DNA of 64,000 bases from Euptelea pleiosperma (taxonomy: Eukaryota > Streptophyta > Magnoliopsida > Ranunculales > Eupteleaceae), in contig CM068549.1 of NCBI GenBank assembly GCA_035048495.1, positions 2,823,059-2,887,058 on the forward strand. Reading direction: 5' to 3'. A program made the translations under genes and the position numbers. Below are positions 20,729 to 31,568 of this stretch, in pieces (the first letter of the stretch is position 1; every line of letters begins with the position of its first letter). The notes beneath the pieces were generated by a model. It did not search any database and was not told the DNA's origin. It saw only the letters and a list, made by a program, of their open reading frames with translations.

Positions 20729-22190
20729 ACTATCATTTTTCTCTTTATTTTGTAATATTTCTCTCTCTTCTCTCCTCTCTCTCTCCAAACCATCATTCTC
20801 TCTCTACTCTTGAATCCACATCATCCGATCCTCTCCCCTCCCTCAATCACTCAATTCTATGGCCTACCTTGGCCAATTTCCATTACTCGATCATCACCGT
20901 CCATCTCTACCATGCGATCGCTCAGTCAGTCCCCAATCATCCATTTTACCATCTCATAAATCCAATGGCCCTCATCACTTCATGTTCAATCCTATGGGCC
21001 TAAGCCAAGATGAAGTGCGGGCCCGGGCCCATTACCCATGGCCCAGCCATCCAGTGGGACCCACATACCCAACATGGACTGGAAATGGCTGCTAAAGAAG
21101 GAAAGAAGAGAATTTTGAAAAGAATTTTTAAAAATCAAACATTTTTCAAAAAGGAATTTTTTGACTCAATCTTTTCAAAAAATGGAGGTATTTACATTTT
21201 AGAAACGTGGGTTTCTAAGTTAGGAACCCACGGTTATATACAAAGGTTTTCTAGAAAAAGATATTTTGTGGAAAAGAATTTTTAAAAATCGTGGGATTCT
21301 AATCTGGGAACCCACGATTTTACCAAAAAAATGAAGGAGAATCAAAAGATTTTTAAGAAACCGTGGGTTTCTAATGTAGGAACCCACGGTTCCTACCAAA
21401 AGATGGAAAATGAGCTTTAAAGAAATAGAAACCGTGGTTCCCATATATAAAGGGTGGAGATATCAAACCCTAGACCCCCCCCCCCCCCCACGTTTTGGAA
21501 TAAGAAGAATTCCTTCTTCTTGCTGCCATTACGCCCACACCACTAGGCCGTTGCTACCTCCACCATTGCTCCACGTTTTCCTTGAAGGAGAGAGTTCTCT
21601 CTTCTTGCTGAAACTCACCAGCCACTACCTATTGCTCCCCACGAGCAACACCATTTGCCTTCCCAGCTCTTGCTCATCACGGTCTGGTTTACACAAACAC
21701 AGACGTGCCAAAGAGCAGCACATTTGCACTCATCACCGCTTGTCCTTCTTCATCTTTTCTATTACCGGAGTTGCAGTCTGCAACTCCGGTCAACCAACTC
21801 CAAAGCAACGTCACCTCTTGTTGCTGGTTCATTCCTATCAAACCAGCATCTCGTGGTTCCCTTCTCCTTGACCCTACAAATCAGATCGGCAAGATCCAAT
21901 GGCCTGCACCTATTTCACCGCCTCTTGCCATTGATTCCGGCGAGAAGCTCGCCGGAATCTGCACTCCATCTTCAACACTGCAACTCACCTCTGCCGGAAC
22001 CATCACCAACGTCTCCCACTCACACTCCCACGTTCTCATCTCCTCCACGCCCATTCCATCTTCTCACAAAAGCCCAAGCCGTCACTCCCCATGGCTGGAT
22101 TCACGTTCCATCTTCCCCCCTTGATACACTCCACCTCTTGAAACCGTTCTTTCCTTCCTTGATATTCATCTTCTCAAGAAAATAAAACCA

Positions 22191-22191
22191 G

Positions 22192-22241
<50 letters not shown>
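22191..22241 (+). repeat. Poly(A) tract of about 51 bases in S-A
   Basis: A nearly pure A run lies in the interior of the S element, not at its end. It therefore does not mark a retroposed 3' terminus of S itself, but could mark the end of an older insertion within the S interior. Confidence 0.85.
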
Positions 22242-22244
<3 letters not shown>

Positions 22245-22829
22245 TAAAGAAGAATGAAGGTGGGAAGAGGTAAAGCTTCTTGTCTTTAGTTGCTGCCCAT
22301 CCTTGCTGATTCGTCTCCACTCCAAGGTAAGAGTTCTCTTCTCTCTCTAGATCTCTCCACTTTCTCTCTCCCCCATATTTTCTCTCTCTAGGATAGCCTT
22401 CTTCGATGTTTCTCTCTCTACATTTTCTCATTTCTCTCTCTAATTTTTATGGTTTTCTAGGTTAATTTTTGAATTTAGTTTGATTTTGTAAGACTCATTG
22501 AGGATGAATAAAATTATTATTTTTGCATTTGTTAGTTTACTTTTGTGTTTTTGATTATTTGTGGTAATTTCTCTCTCTAAAAATCACTAAGAATGTTTTA
22601 AATCCATCACCATTCTCACCTCTCCATGTTTTCTTGATAAAAATCCGTCATTTCATGTCGTTGAATTACGCAAACTAACCCCGAGTGCGGATCGACATCC
22701 GACACGAGCCACTGTACAACCCTGTGATTTTTGCAGGATTTGAGTGAAAAAGAATAGGATAATTACAAATATTGTTGAGATCTAGGATTTCCGAAACCAA
22801 CGACGCGGAAAAATCCTACTTTCAGAATT

Positions 22830-25265
22830 GAAGCTAATCCCGAACAGATCAGGGCTTTAACAGATATGCCTTCACCGAAGAACAGGAAGGAAGTCCAAAA
22901 GCTTGCCGGGAGAATAGCAGCATTGAATCGCTTCATAGCGAGATCGTCAGATAGATGCAGACCTTTATTCAGGCTCTTGAAGAAGAATGGAAGATTTGAC
23001 TGGACTGAAGAGTGTGATGAAGCCTTTCAAAAGCTCAAACATTATCTCTCACAACCTCCGATTCTTTCTAAACCTGATCAAGGGGAGCCTCTGGGTCTTT
23101 ATTTGGCTACCACAGATGAATCCATTAGCGCCGTTCTCTTCCGTGAGCTCGATCGGGAAGAACGACCAGTATATTTCACCAGTAAGACTTTGATTGGGGC
23201 AGAAACGAGATATGCCACAATCGAGAAAGCTGCTTTGGCTTTGATTTATGCTTCGAGACGTCTTAAACCCTACTTTGAAGGCAGGACTATTACGGTTTAC
23301 ACAGAGCATCCTTTGAAATCTATACTCGGTAAGATCGATTTGTCAGGGAGAATGGCTAAATGGGCCATTTATTTGGCTCAATACGACATTCAGTTCTCAC
23401 CAAGAACATCTGAGAAGGGACATGCCTTGGCAGGGTTTTTGGCCGACTTCCCAGTTCAAGATGTGGCAGACACTGGGGGCGAGGACAGAGAAGTTCTTCC
23501 ACTTCCCGAGATGCCAGAGATGTTGAATCCCAAGACGGGATGGAGATTGTTTACTGATGGATCAGCCAATGAGAACGGATCAGGTGTAGGAGTCGTTCTG
23601 GTCACACCTGAGAATACTAGATTGGAAAAATCTGTTAAATTCGGGTTCGTGGCATCCAATAACGAAGCAGAATATGAAGCAATGATTTCGGGACTCCAGA
23701 CAGCACTTGATCTCGGGATAACAGACATTACCGCTTATACTGATTCACAGCTGGTCGTCAGTCAGTTTGCTGGGACATATCTAGCCCGAGATGAGAGGAT
23801 GGCAGCTTATTTAGATATTGTTCAACATTTGGCTGAGCGATTTGGTAACATAAAAATTCATCAGTTACCAAGGATGGAAAATCGGCATGCTGATGCTTTG
23901 GCCTATTTATCTACTATGATGGGAGGGGCTGAATCAAGAACTATATCCGTGGACTATCAGGAATTTCCGAGTATTCATTCACCTATTGAAGTTTATCTGG
24001 CCCCGGTGGAGGTTGATCATGAGCCAAGTTGGATGGACGATTTTCGAAGGTATTTACAGCATGGAGAACTCCCTTCTGGGAGAGATGCCGCAAAGAGAAT
24101 TCAGAGGCTTGGGAGAAGGTATATCATGGTAGGCCAAGATCTCTACAGGAAATCAGCATCAGGTCCTCTCCTTAAATGTCTTACCCCCAGAGAATCTCAG
24201 CAAGTTCTTCTTGAGATACACGCGGGGGAATGTGGAAATCACTCGGGGGCGAGGACCTTGGCACATAAAGCTCTCAGCCAAGGTTATTTTTGGCCCTACA
24301 TGCAGAAAGATGCCAAGTTGCTGGTGAAGAAATGTGAGAAGTGTCAGAAATATTCTCCATTGATAAAGGTTCCCGCCGAAGAGCTGCATCCTGTATTCAG
24401 TCCATGGCCATTTGCGAAATGGGGACTAGATATAATGGGACCATTCCCGACAGCCCCAGGGAATGTGAGATTCTTATTGGTGGCCACGGATTACTTCACA
24501 AAGTGGATCGAGGCAGTGCCGTTAGTTCAGGTACAGTCTTCGCATGTGAAGAGGTTCTTATGGGAGAATATCATCTGCCGGTTCGGCATTCCAGAAGAGA
24601 TAGTCACAGATAACGGAACCCAATTTGATTCCACCGAGGTGAAAGCTCTGTGTCAGGCTTTGAATATAAAGAAAAGACTATCTGCCCCAAGATACCCCCA
24701 GAGTAACGGACTTGCCGAGAGAGCAAATCGAGTTATACTCGAAAACTTGAAGAAGAGGTTAGATCGAGCAAAAGGAAAATGGACGGAAGAATTATCAGGA
24801 GTACTCTGGGCATATCGAACTACCCCGAGAAGAACTACTGGGGAATCTCCATTTTCTCTGGCTTATGGATCAGAGGCAGTAATCCCTACAGAAGTTGTTA
24901 TCCCGACATCTCGGACTCAGGCTGTCAATACTGGGCAGAATGAAGGAATATTGGCTCGGGACAATGACTTGTTAGAAGAGCGTCGGGAGCAGGCAGTTGT
25001 GAGATTGGCTAATTATCAGCAAACTATCAAACGGTCATATGATCGCCGCGTCAGACGCAGGACCTTCAAAGTTGGAGATTTGGTACTGAGAAAAGTATTT
25101 GACAATACAAGGGAGCCCGGGAGTGGCAAATTGGGGGCCAATTGGGAAGGTCCTTACCTTATTGACAGGATTGGGCAGAACGGGGCTTATTACTTGAAGA
25201 CACAAGACGGAGATGTATTTGAAAGACCGTGGAACGCATTTAATATGCGAATTTTCTATCAATAA
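22830..25265 (+). CDS. G1 pol, part 2: RNase H, second RNase H and integrase
   Basis: Continues RT in the same frame after the S insertion and is open to TAA 25263-25265. The connection begins EANPEQIRALTDMPSPKN. The first RNase H spans about 22990-23450 (LGLYLATTDESISAVLF, YTEHPLKSILGK). A second, archaeal-like RNase H follows (WRLFTDGSANENGSG, NNEAEYEAMISGL, YTDSQLVVSQ, ENRHADALA; about 23530-23910), the hallmark of the Tat lineage. Integrase has an HHCC zinc finger (HAGECGNHSGARTLAHK then KKCEKCQKY) and a DDE core (GLDIMGPF, VTDNGTQFDS, NGLAERANR). The C-terminal GPY-like module has WEGPYLID. No chromodomain is present. Only the insertion at 20214 breaks this gene. Confidence 0.93.
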   Translation, partial: EANPEQIRALTDMPSPKNRKEVQKLAGRIAALNRFIARSSDRCRPLFRLLKKNGRFDWTEECDEAFQKLKHYLSQPPILSKPDQGEPLGLYLATTDESISAVLFRELDREERPVYFTSKTLIGAETRYATIEKAALALIYASRRLKPYFEGRTITVYTEHPLKSILGKIDLSGRMAKWAIYLAQYDIQFSPRTSEKGHALAGFLADFPVQDVADTGGEDREVLPLPEMPEMLNPKTGWRLFTDGSANENGSGVGVVLVTPENTRLEKSVKFGFVASNNEAEYEAMISGLQTALDLGITDITAYTDSQLVVSQFAGTYLARDERMAAYLDIVQHLAERFGNIKIHQLPRMENRHADALAYLSTMMGGAESRTISVDYQEFPSIHSPIEVYLAPVEVDHEPSWMDDFRRYLQHGELPSGRDAAKRIQRLGRRYIMVGQDLYRKSASGPLLKCLTPRESQQVLLEIHAGECGNHSGARTLAHKALSQGYFWPYMQKDAKLLVKKCEKCQKYSPLIKVPAEELHPVFSPWPFAKWGLDIMGPFPTAPGNVRFLLVATDYFTKWIEAVPLVQVQSSHVKRFLWENIICRFGIPEEIVTDNGTQFDSTEVKALCQALNIKKRLSAPRYPQSNGLAERANRVILENLKKRLDRAKGKWTEELSGVLWAYRTTPRRTTGESPFSLAYGSEAVIPTEVVIPTSRTQAVNTGQNEGILARDNDLLEERREQAVVRLANYQQTIKRSYDRRVRRRTFKVGDLVLRKVFDNTREPGSGKLGANWEGPYLIDRIGQNGAYYLKTQDGDVFERPWNAFNMRIFYQ

Positions 25266-25297
25266 AGATGGTTCGAAGTTTCTCATACAAGATGCAT

Positions 25298-26090
25298 CAC
25301 GTCGATTACAAAGTCCTAAGCCGGGAGTTACAAACCGGAAGGCCGGGATGATCTGAAATTCTAAGTCATGCGACTGGAATTGAGGAGATTCACGTCGAAT
25401 ACAAAGTCCTAAGCCGGGAGTTACAAACCGGAAGGCCGGGATGATCTGAAATTCTAAGTCATGCGACTGGAATTGAGGAGATTCACGTCGAATACAAAGT
25501 CCTAAGCCGGGAGTTACAAACCGGAAGGCCGGGATGATCTAAAATTCTAAGTCATGCGACTGGAATTGAGGAGAATCACGTCGATTACAAAGTCCTAAGC
25601 CGGGAGTTACAAACCGGAAGGCCGGGATGATCTAAAATTCTAAGTCATGCGACTGGAATTGAAGAGATTCACGTCGAATACAAAGTCCTAAGCCGGGAGT
25701 TACAAACCGGAAGGCCGGGATGATCTAAAATTCTAAGTCACGCGACTGGAATTGAGGAGAATCACGTCGATTACAAAGTCCTAAGCCGGGAGTTACAAAC
25801 CGGAAGGCCGGGATGATCTAAAATTCTAAGTCGTGCGACTGGAATTGAGGAGAATCACGTCGATTATAAAGTCCTAAGCCGGGAGTTACAAACCGGAAGG
25901 CCGGGATAATCTAAAATTCTAAGTCATGCGACTGGAATTGAGGAGAATCACGTCGAATACAGAGTCCTAGCCGGGAGCCTTGGATTCTTATCAATCTTGG
26001 CTTCTTGCCTTGATAAGAGTCCAAGTATACAAACCGGAAGGCCGGGATGATCTAAAGATTCTAAGTCATGCGACTAGAATTAATAAGATT
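25298..26090 (+). repeat. Tandem array of exact 93-bp units downstream of G1 pol
   Basis: CACGTCGA recurs at 25298, 25391, 25484, 25577, 25670, 25763, 25856 and 25949, always 93 bp apart. Each unit contains GCCGGGAGTTACAAACCGG and TCATGCGACTGGAATTGA. The eighth unit carries a ~50-bp insert (CCTTGGATTCTTATC and on) that makes it equivalent to the 142-bp units of G2. Confidence 0.95.
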
Positions 26091-26323
26091 CTCGTCATTT
26101 ATAAAATCCAAGTGAGATTAATTGATCATGAAATCCTAGCCGGGATAATACAAGTTGATTCCCGACAAACCTATATTCCTGACTAGGATTATTGAGTTTT
26201 AACACATTGAATTCATAATTTTATAAGTATTCAGTTCATGCAATAACAGAAAAAGTATTCTATTATATTGAAAAGCCTTAAACGGCATTTACAATTGTAA
26301 ACCCAAGGGGTTAGTTACAAAAA

Positions 26324-27001
26324 TCAGGAAAGTGTCACATCCTGCCCGCCGACCGGCTGAGTGACAGGATATACTGTGACATCCCCTCCTGGAGTCACCA
26401 TGTCTGTCTGAGAAGAGGCTGGAACAACTTCAGGTGCCGGGATGGTTGGAGATGGTTCTCGGGGAACTTCTGTTGAAATTATTGTCCCGACAAGTGGTTC
26501 AGGCTGAACTATATTTTCAACAGGATCTTCATCTCCTTCTTCTTCCATCATGGCTTCACATTTGGCGAAGCCTTCCCGGTATCCCTTGTCGTAAGATTCT
26601 TGTTGGAGGGCATCAGATGCCTGTTTGGTTTCATCCCTCTCAACGGTCATCTTTTCCAGATCTTGTTGCAGGCGACTGGCTCCTTCCTTGAATTTTGCAT
26701 ACTCCGCCTTGACTTTAATCAAGTTATCTTCAGCTTTTTTCTTTGAAGCAAGAGCTTCAAGAGCCAATTTTCTCTCCATTTCAGCCTTGGTCTTTGAAAC
26801 TTCGGCAGAGAGAGTGGCTGCTTGAATTTGCTCCTCGGCCAATTGAAGTTTAGCTTCGGATGCACTTGATTTTTCGACAAGGGCAGTATAATTTTGGAGG
26901 AGATCACCAAGATAATCCCTCAGACCTACGTAGGCATGGATGCTCTGCAGACAGAAGGAACTGTTAGAATATATTGGAAGAATTCATCAGAGAAAGCAGT
27001 A

Positions 27002-27049
<48 letters not shown>

Positions 27050-28982
27050 TACCTCCAGGAGGGAACGACTGAGAACTTCACAGGGCACTTTTGGGGAAGG
27101 CATGTCAATATAACGCAACCTGTCCCGTGGAAGACAGATTCGTTCGATCACGTCGCAGCCACCCCAGCGTCAGCAATGGAGCTTTGCTCCGAGATGGGCT
27201 GCCCATTAGGCAAGCAACCAGCATTCATGATGTATGGTTCTACGCCATCGAAATCCCGTAGACCTGCAATGGGGTTATCTTGTCGCCACAATTCTTTCAG
27301 TGTAACCCATGTATCAATTAAATCAAATACTGTACCAGACGGGAATGAAGGAGAACGAATGTGCTCACCAATTGAATGACTGGGCCCGGCAGTGTCTGTT
27401 GGATGAGAGGTTGATGGAGGGGTAGATATTGATTGAAGCTCTGGAGAAGGAAGAAATCCAGGAGGAGATCGCATAGTGGCGATCGAAGGAGAAGCAGAAG
27501 GTATGGCAGCTACCGCAGGAGAATCTGGGGCCTCAGAAGGTTGAGTTGATGAGGAACCACCAGCCACCGCAGTAGTTACGATACCCTCCCGAGTCAGCGA
27601 TGCCTCTAATTCAGGAGCTAGTCCCTTGACCAGTTTTCTTTTCTTCCTTGGCACCAAAGTTGGGACAGCAAAGGTATCCTTCCTCATCTCGGCCATTCTA
27701 CCCTCCATCTGCATAGGAGGTAACAAGTTAGATGATCACATAAGAATATGAGTTAGACATCAGCTATAGAAGAATATACCTCTGCCTCTTCCAACCGGAC
27801 AAGTTCCCGGGCAAAATCATTCAGAGGTTCTTGTCGACCATCTGGATGTCTGAAGAATTCGGCCACGGGGTAAGGAGCAGCCGTGACCCGACTTGTTGGG
27901 GGATTTACATGGGCTGGCGTGCTATGAGTTTGGCGAGGTCTCTTTATTAAGGGGATGTCGGGACTTATATCCTCCTCTTCCCGAGACACTTCATCCCTTG
28001 CAGTAATCTCCACAGCAGGACGCTTACGCGAATAGTCGGGAGCCGTTATCCGCAGGTCCCGTGAAATGACAGGAGTGGGAGCTGAGGATCTTTTATTTTT
28101 GTCAATTAGCCCCGCCAGGGACCATTGCTTTACTACCTTGGGGATTTTCCTCAAGATATATTTGACCTTGTCCTCTATATCCTGAGGATATTTCCAGGGA
28201 TGTCTGGTATAGTCTACAGCAGAGAAGAGAGGAAATTGATCAATAGACTGATTAACTAAATCTAAAGGAGATTGACGGGATATAAAGAGGAGCTTACCCG
28301 ACAAGTTAAAGCTTGTGCGGACTCTATGGCTGCTGGAGCTCCCCTCCACACGCTCGTCAAATTCCCAAGATCCAGTCACCAGCAGAGGATCAGAGTGCCA
28401 TCCCTTATGACTATCGGGCAGGCTCTCAACTATCTTCTGATTTTTATTCCGGGCAGCTACCGACCAGAACATATCAGTATCGAAGGAGTCTGGGCATCTC
28501 CTCAAAATGTACAGATAATCGATCTCGGAGAGACCGATCTGGTATTTACTCGTAGAGTTGAAATACTCTATCCTATTGATCAGACGCCAGAAATTTTCGT
28601 GCATCTGGCCGGGAGCCCGGTCGTAGAACCAGAGGACTTCCCTCACTAAAGGAGTCAGAGGTAGGGTTAACCCGAACTTCAATTGAAGCCGAGTGATACT
28701 TATTTCGCCAGGGTTGGTATTTTCCCCATGACGAGAACCGATATTAACAAAAACAGAAGAAGGAATGGCAAATTCTTTTCTCAAACCTACAATATAAGGG
28801 TCATTCCCATAAGTTGGGACCCTGACGATTACTTGAGGAATTATTGGTTCCTCCCTATATACATCTACTTCTCTATCCAACGAATCAGAGGATAATTGCT
28901 CCTCTACATCAACACTGGTTTCTACTGGTTCTCTGGGAACCATTTCTTCGGTATCTTCAAGAACCCTTTTACCCCTAGCCAT
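26324..28982 (-). CDS. Antisense spliced gene of G1 (aORF; 3 exons)
   Basis: Function is unknown; extra ORFs in this position are described for Tat-type elements. Exons (minus strand) are 27780-28982, 27053-27708 and 26324-26944, with GT-AG introns; the second intron contains a 42-base A run on the plus strand. The start MARGKRVLEDTEEMVPRE is conserved in G2. Exon 1 encodes a globular region resembling the plant 'putative gypsy type transposon' domain (LKFGLTLPLTPLVREVLWFY, LPDSHKGWHSDPLLVTGSW). Exon 2 is low-complexity and proline/serine rich until FDLIDTWVTLKELWRQDN. Exon 3 encodes an alanine/lysine/glutamate coiled coil (SKTKAEMERKLALEALASKK). Near 27150 one base is missing relative to G2, shifting the frame after GVAAT. 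G1 therefore carries a damaged copy unless an alternative junction bypasses it. Confidence 0.7.
27003..27044 (+). repeat. Poly(A) tract in an intron of the G1 antisense gene
   Basis: A run of about 42 A on the plus strand lies just below the exon 2 donor. On the transcribed strand it is a T-rich stretch of the intron. G2 lacks it at the equivalent place. Confidence 0.9.
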
Positions 28983-29498
28983 TTGAAGAAGAAGATGAAG
29001 AAGAAAATGAAAGTATACGAGAGGGGATGGCAGATGAGAGAAAAGTACCGTTACAGTCTGGAAGCAGCGAACAGAGGAGATACAGGTGAAGAACTGCTTG
29101 AGCTTGGAGCTTGAAGTATTGCAGAGCACAGACCAGGGCGAAGAAATGAAAGAAAGCGGTGAATAAACCTTTTATAGGCAAAGATCTGGTTATATCAAAC
29201 CAGCAGTTTGGCTATATCAAATCTCGGGCGCCAAAACTCAAAAGATTGGTTACTCGACGGTTCGGTTACCTATTCCCTCGAGTACTGTACCCATCAATCA
29301 TTCCATTCGACGACGTACATTGGGCAGCACGTTGCTACGGACACGTATCATGAATACAGCAAACAGTAAGCGCAGTATTAAATGCGGAGGAAAGTGATCG
29401 ATTGGTTATTTCATGATCCAACGGCTAAGAAACAGATATGAAACGTGGATGGCCAAGATCTTTTTCAGAAGATACGACGGTCAGTTATCGATCTTCTC

Positions 29499-29512
29499 AA
29501 AAAGGGGGGCGA
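29499..29512 (+). promoter_or_regulatory. G1 polypurine tract
   Basis: AAAAAGGGGGGCGA lies directly before the 3' LTR start at 29513 and would prime plus-strand DNA synthesis. G2 has the same tract at 47068-47081. Confidence 0.85.
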
Positions 29513-30810
29513 TGTGGGTGCCGTATTTTCCAGCAAGTCAAAATTGGACACGTATCTCTGGCTTAGCACGTGCGGTTTCAAATACACGACGCGTGTTAAA
29601 AGACAGCACGCGAGAGTTAATGCGCTGGAATCATCATCAAGAGCAATAAACTGCCAATCGTGTCGCTCGATTTCCATTACTTGGAAATGCCACGTGTCAG
29701 GATTGTTTTATCGACACATGGAAGTGATGCTGACAGAGAATATTAGCGTCTCAGCCTTTAATATGTCGGGAAGTATTCAATCTTGCCCGACATATTGATG
29801 AGTCTCATCCCACCGAGATCAACTGGATAGACGGGATCTTTTACAATCTCATCCCGGGAACTCAAGGTTCTCATCCCGGGAAAACTCAAGTATATCATCC
29901 CGGGAACTCCAAACATGTCATCCCGGGAACTCATCCTGGCAATTCAAGTATATCATCCTGGGAACTCCAAACATGTCATCCCGGGAACTCATCTTGGCAA
30001 CTCAGGTATATCATCCCGGGAACTCCAAATATGTCATCCCGGGAACTCATCCTGGTAACTCAAAGTATAGATTCCCGGGAACTCTAAACATCTCATCCCG
30101 GGACATCCTCCCGGCAAGGTCAAATTATTGGCTGGATGCATTTATCCCGACAAGGTCATCAGACTTGCTTGACGGGATCTATTTCAATATTATCCCGTCA
30201 AAGCCAGATAATGTCAAATGACTTACGTGGCAGGATCTCTTACATACGAGGTAAGTATTCTAAATACCATCGATTTCTTAACTAATGAATATTGGCCACG
30301 TGGCAGCTAGTTGAATTATCACGAATTCGACATCACCTTATCTGAACACCTGACACGGAGGATGCCACCTCAGTATTATTTCAGTTATTTCAGGTATAAC
30401 TGAATCAAGAAAGTCAAAGTTTAAACCGACAGATTCTGTTTTATAACAGAATCTATCTGAGTCATCATTGACTGATAATGACTAGACACGTGGAAGGTGA
30501 GTCACGCCAGTTCCAAGGCTATAAATACAAGACCTTCAGAACTGAGAAAAGGATCTTGCTCTCCAGATCCAGATAGCTTAAACTCTGAAATCTTTTACTA
30601 TTTCCTAAAACCTGTTACATTTCCCAAGCTGACTTGAGCGTCGGAGCCTTGTCAACAGGTACAACCAAATCTCATCTGGAGATCATCCTATCCTTCGCAG
30701 AGGAGAAAGCAGTTTCATCCTGGAGCATCAGAGTCGTCCGATCATCACCATAATCCGAATCGTCTGACCTCAAAGATTGTGTGGGTTAGATCAGATATTT
30801 TTCCCCCACA
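29513..30810 (+). repeat. G1 3' LTR
   Basis: It has the same length (1298 bp) as the 5' LTR. Three substitutions were noted by eye (at about 29953, 30255 and 30640 against 16158, 16476 and 16866). It contains the same hairpins, CCCGGG array and TATA box (30519-30527). Confidence 0.95.
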
Positions 30811-31231
30811 ACACGTTTTATCGTTTTTGAATAAAATGGCCATTTTTTTTGTTTTAAAGGCCGTTAAAATCGTTTAAACAGCCATTTAATTCTGAAATAT
30901 TTTGTTAAAAAAATGGGCGTTAAATCCGTTTAATTCCGTTAAAATCTATTTAATTTCCATTAAAATCCGTTAAATTCCATTTTTTTTTTTTTGCAAAATT
31001 TGAATTTCAGAGCCATTTTTTCCATTAAAATCCGTTTAATTTCATTTTTTTCCATTTCTTTCTATTTTTTTCCATTTTTGCCCCTGGCCGTTTCAATCCG
31101 TTTTAACGGCCGTTTAAACGGTAACGCCTCCAGTCCGTTTATAACCGTTAAAACGGCCTCCTTTAAACCTTGACCTAAACTAATTTGTCACTCATTACGT
31201 CCTTTTCTTCATTGAGATTGTTCTTTTAAGT

Positions 31232-31568
31232 CATGGTTTAAAAAACTGCTGATATAACGAAAAAAATGGCCGTTATAACGGATTCAGACATCCCCCATTA
31301 TGTTATGTACCATTTTAAAGTTCAGAAAATAACGGCCATTATAACAAAAATAATGACCGTTAAAAAATTGTTAAAAAAATATGTTATTTTTGTTTTTTCT
31401 GTTATAAATTTGATTGAAAATTTGAAATTCAAATTTTGAATTTTAGCGCCGTTTTTTTTTTCCATTATTTTTGTTATTTTCCCATTTTTTCCCTTGTGCG
31501 TTACAATCCGTTATAATGGATAAAATGGTAATGCCCCCAGTCCGTAATAACGGCCTTTTTAAACCTTG
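31232..31568. mobile_element. Second hAT-like MITE, related to the one at 15648-31172
   Basis: It starts CATGGTTTAAAAAACTG and ends with the complement of CAAGGTTTAAAAAGGCC, with an interior rich in GGCCGTTATAACGG motifs. It is about 337 bp. The flanks TTTTAAGT and CTTGAAAC are only weakly similar, so the target duplication is eroded. Confidence 0.6.

Larger units (their letters stand above)
20214..22824 (+). mobile_element. S-family element inserted in G1 pol (copy S-A, 2611 bp)
   Basis: It runs from TGATATTCGCTC to CCTACTTTCA and is flanked by a perfect 5-bp duplication GAATT (20209-20213 and 22825-22829). TG...CA ends plus a 5-bp duplication are those of an LTR. No internal domain, primer site or second LTR is present, so it is best read as a solo LTR. 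It holds a tRNA-like module (20664-20728), a segment of repeated AACCCACG-type hairpins (21200-21450), CT-rich sequence, an 11-bp-stem palindrome near 21937-21961 (TTCCGGCGAG/CTCGCCGGAA) and a ~51-base poly(A) run. Confidence 0.85.
15739..30810 (+). mobile_element. Complete Ty3/gypsy retrotransposon of the Tat/Retand type (G1)
   Basis: The element has two 1298-bp LTRs, a tRNA-Asp-like primer site and gag-protease. An in-frame stop then precedes RT, RNase H, a second RNase H and integrase. Downstream are a 93-bp tandem array, an antisense gene, a polypurine tract and the 3' LTR. A 5-bp duplication ACACG flanks it (15734-15738 and 30811-30815). The second RNase H domain, absence of a chromodomain and the extra antisense gene are Tat-lineage traits. 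By eye the LTRs differ at three positions, so insertion was recent. The only lesions noted are an S insertion in pol and a 1-base loss in the antisense gene. Confidence 0.92.
15648..31172. mobile_element. hAT-like MITE split by retrotransposon G1
   Basis: The ends CATGGTTTTAAAAACGG (left) and the complement CAAGGTTTAAAGGAGG (right) are inverted. They are flanked by a perfect 8-bp duplication ACCTAAAC (15640-15647 and 31173-31180), the size produced by hAT elements. Without G1 the element is about 448 bp (15648-15738 plus 30816-31172) and is rich in CCGTTAAAACGG-type palindromes. Confidence 0.75.

Noticed and set aside
21410..22185. Three overlapping open frames in S-A rich in Ser, Pro, His and Thr
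   Set aside because: CT-rich sequence lacks stops by composition. The frames overlap in different phases, have no domain and are not conserved in other S copies.
25298..26090. CRISPR-like regular repeat array
   Set aside because: The whole 93-bp unit is repeated with no unique spacers, the genome is a plant's, and the array belongs to a retrotransposon 3' region.
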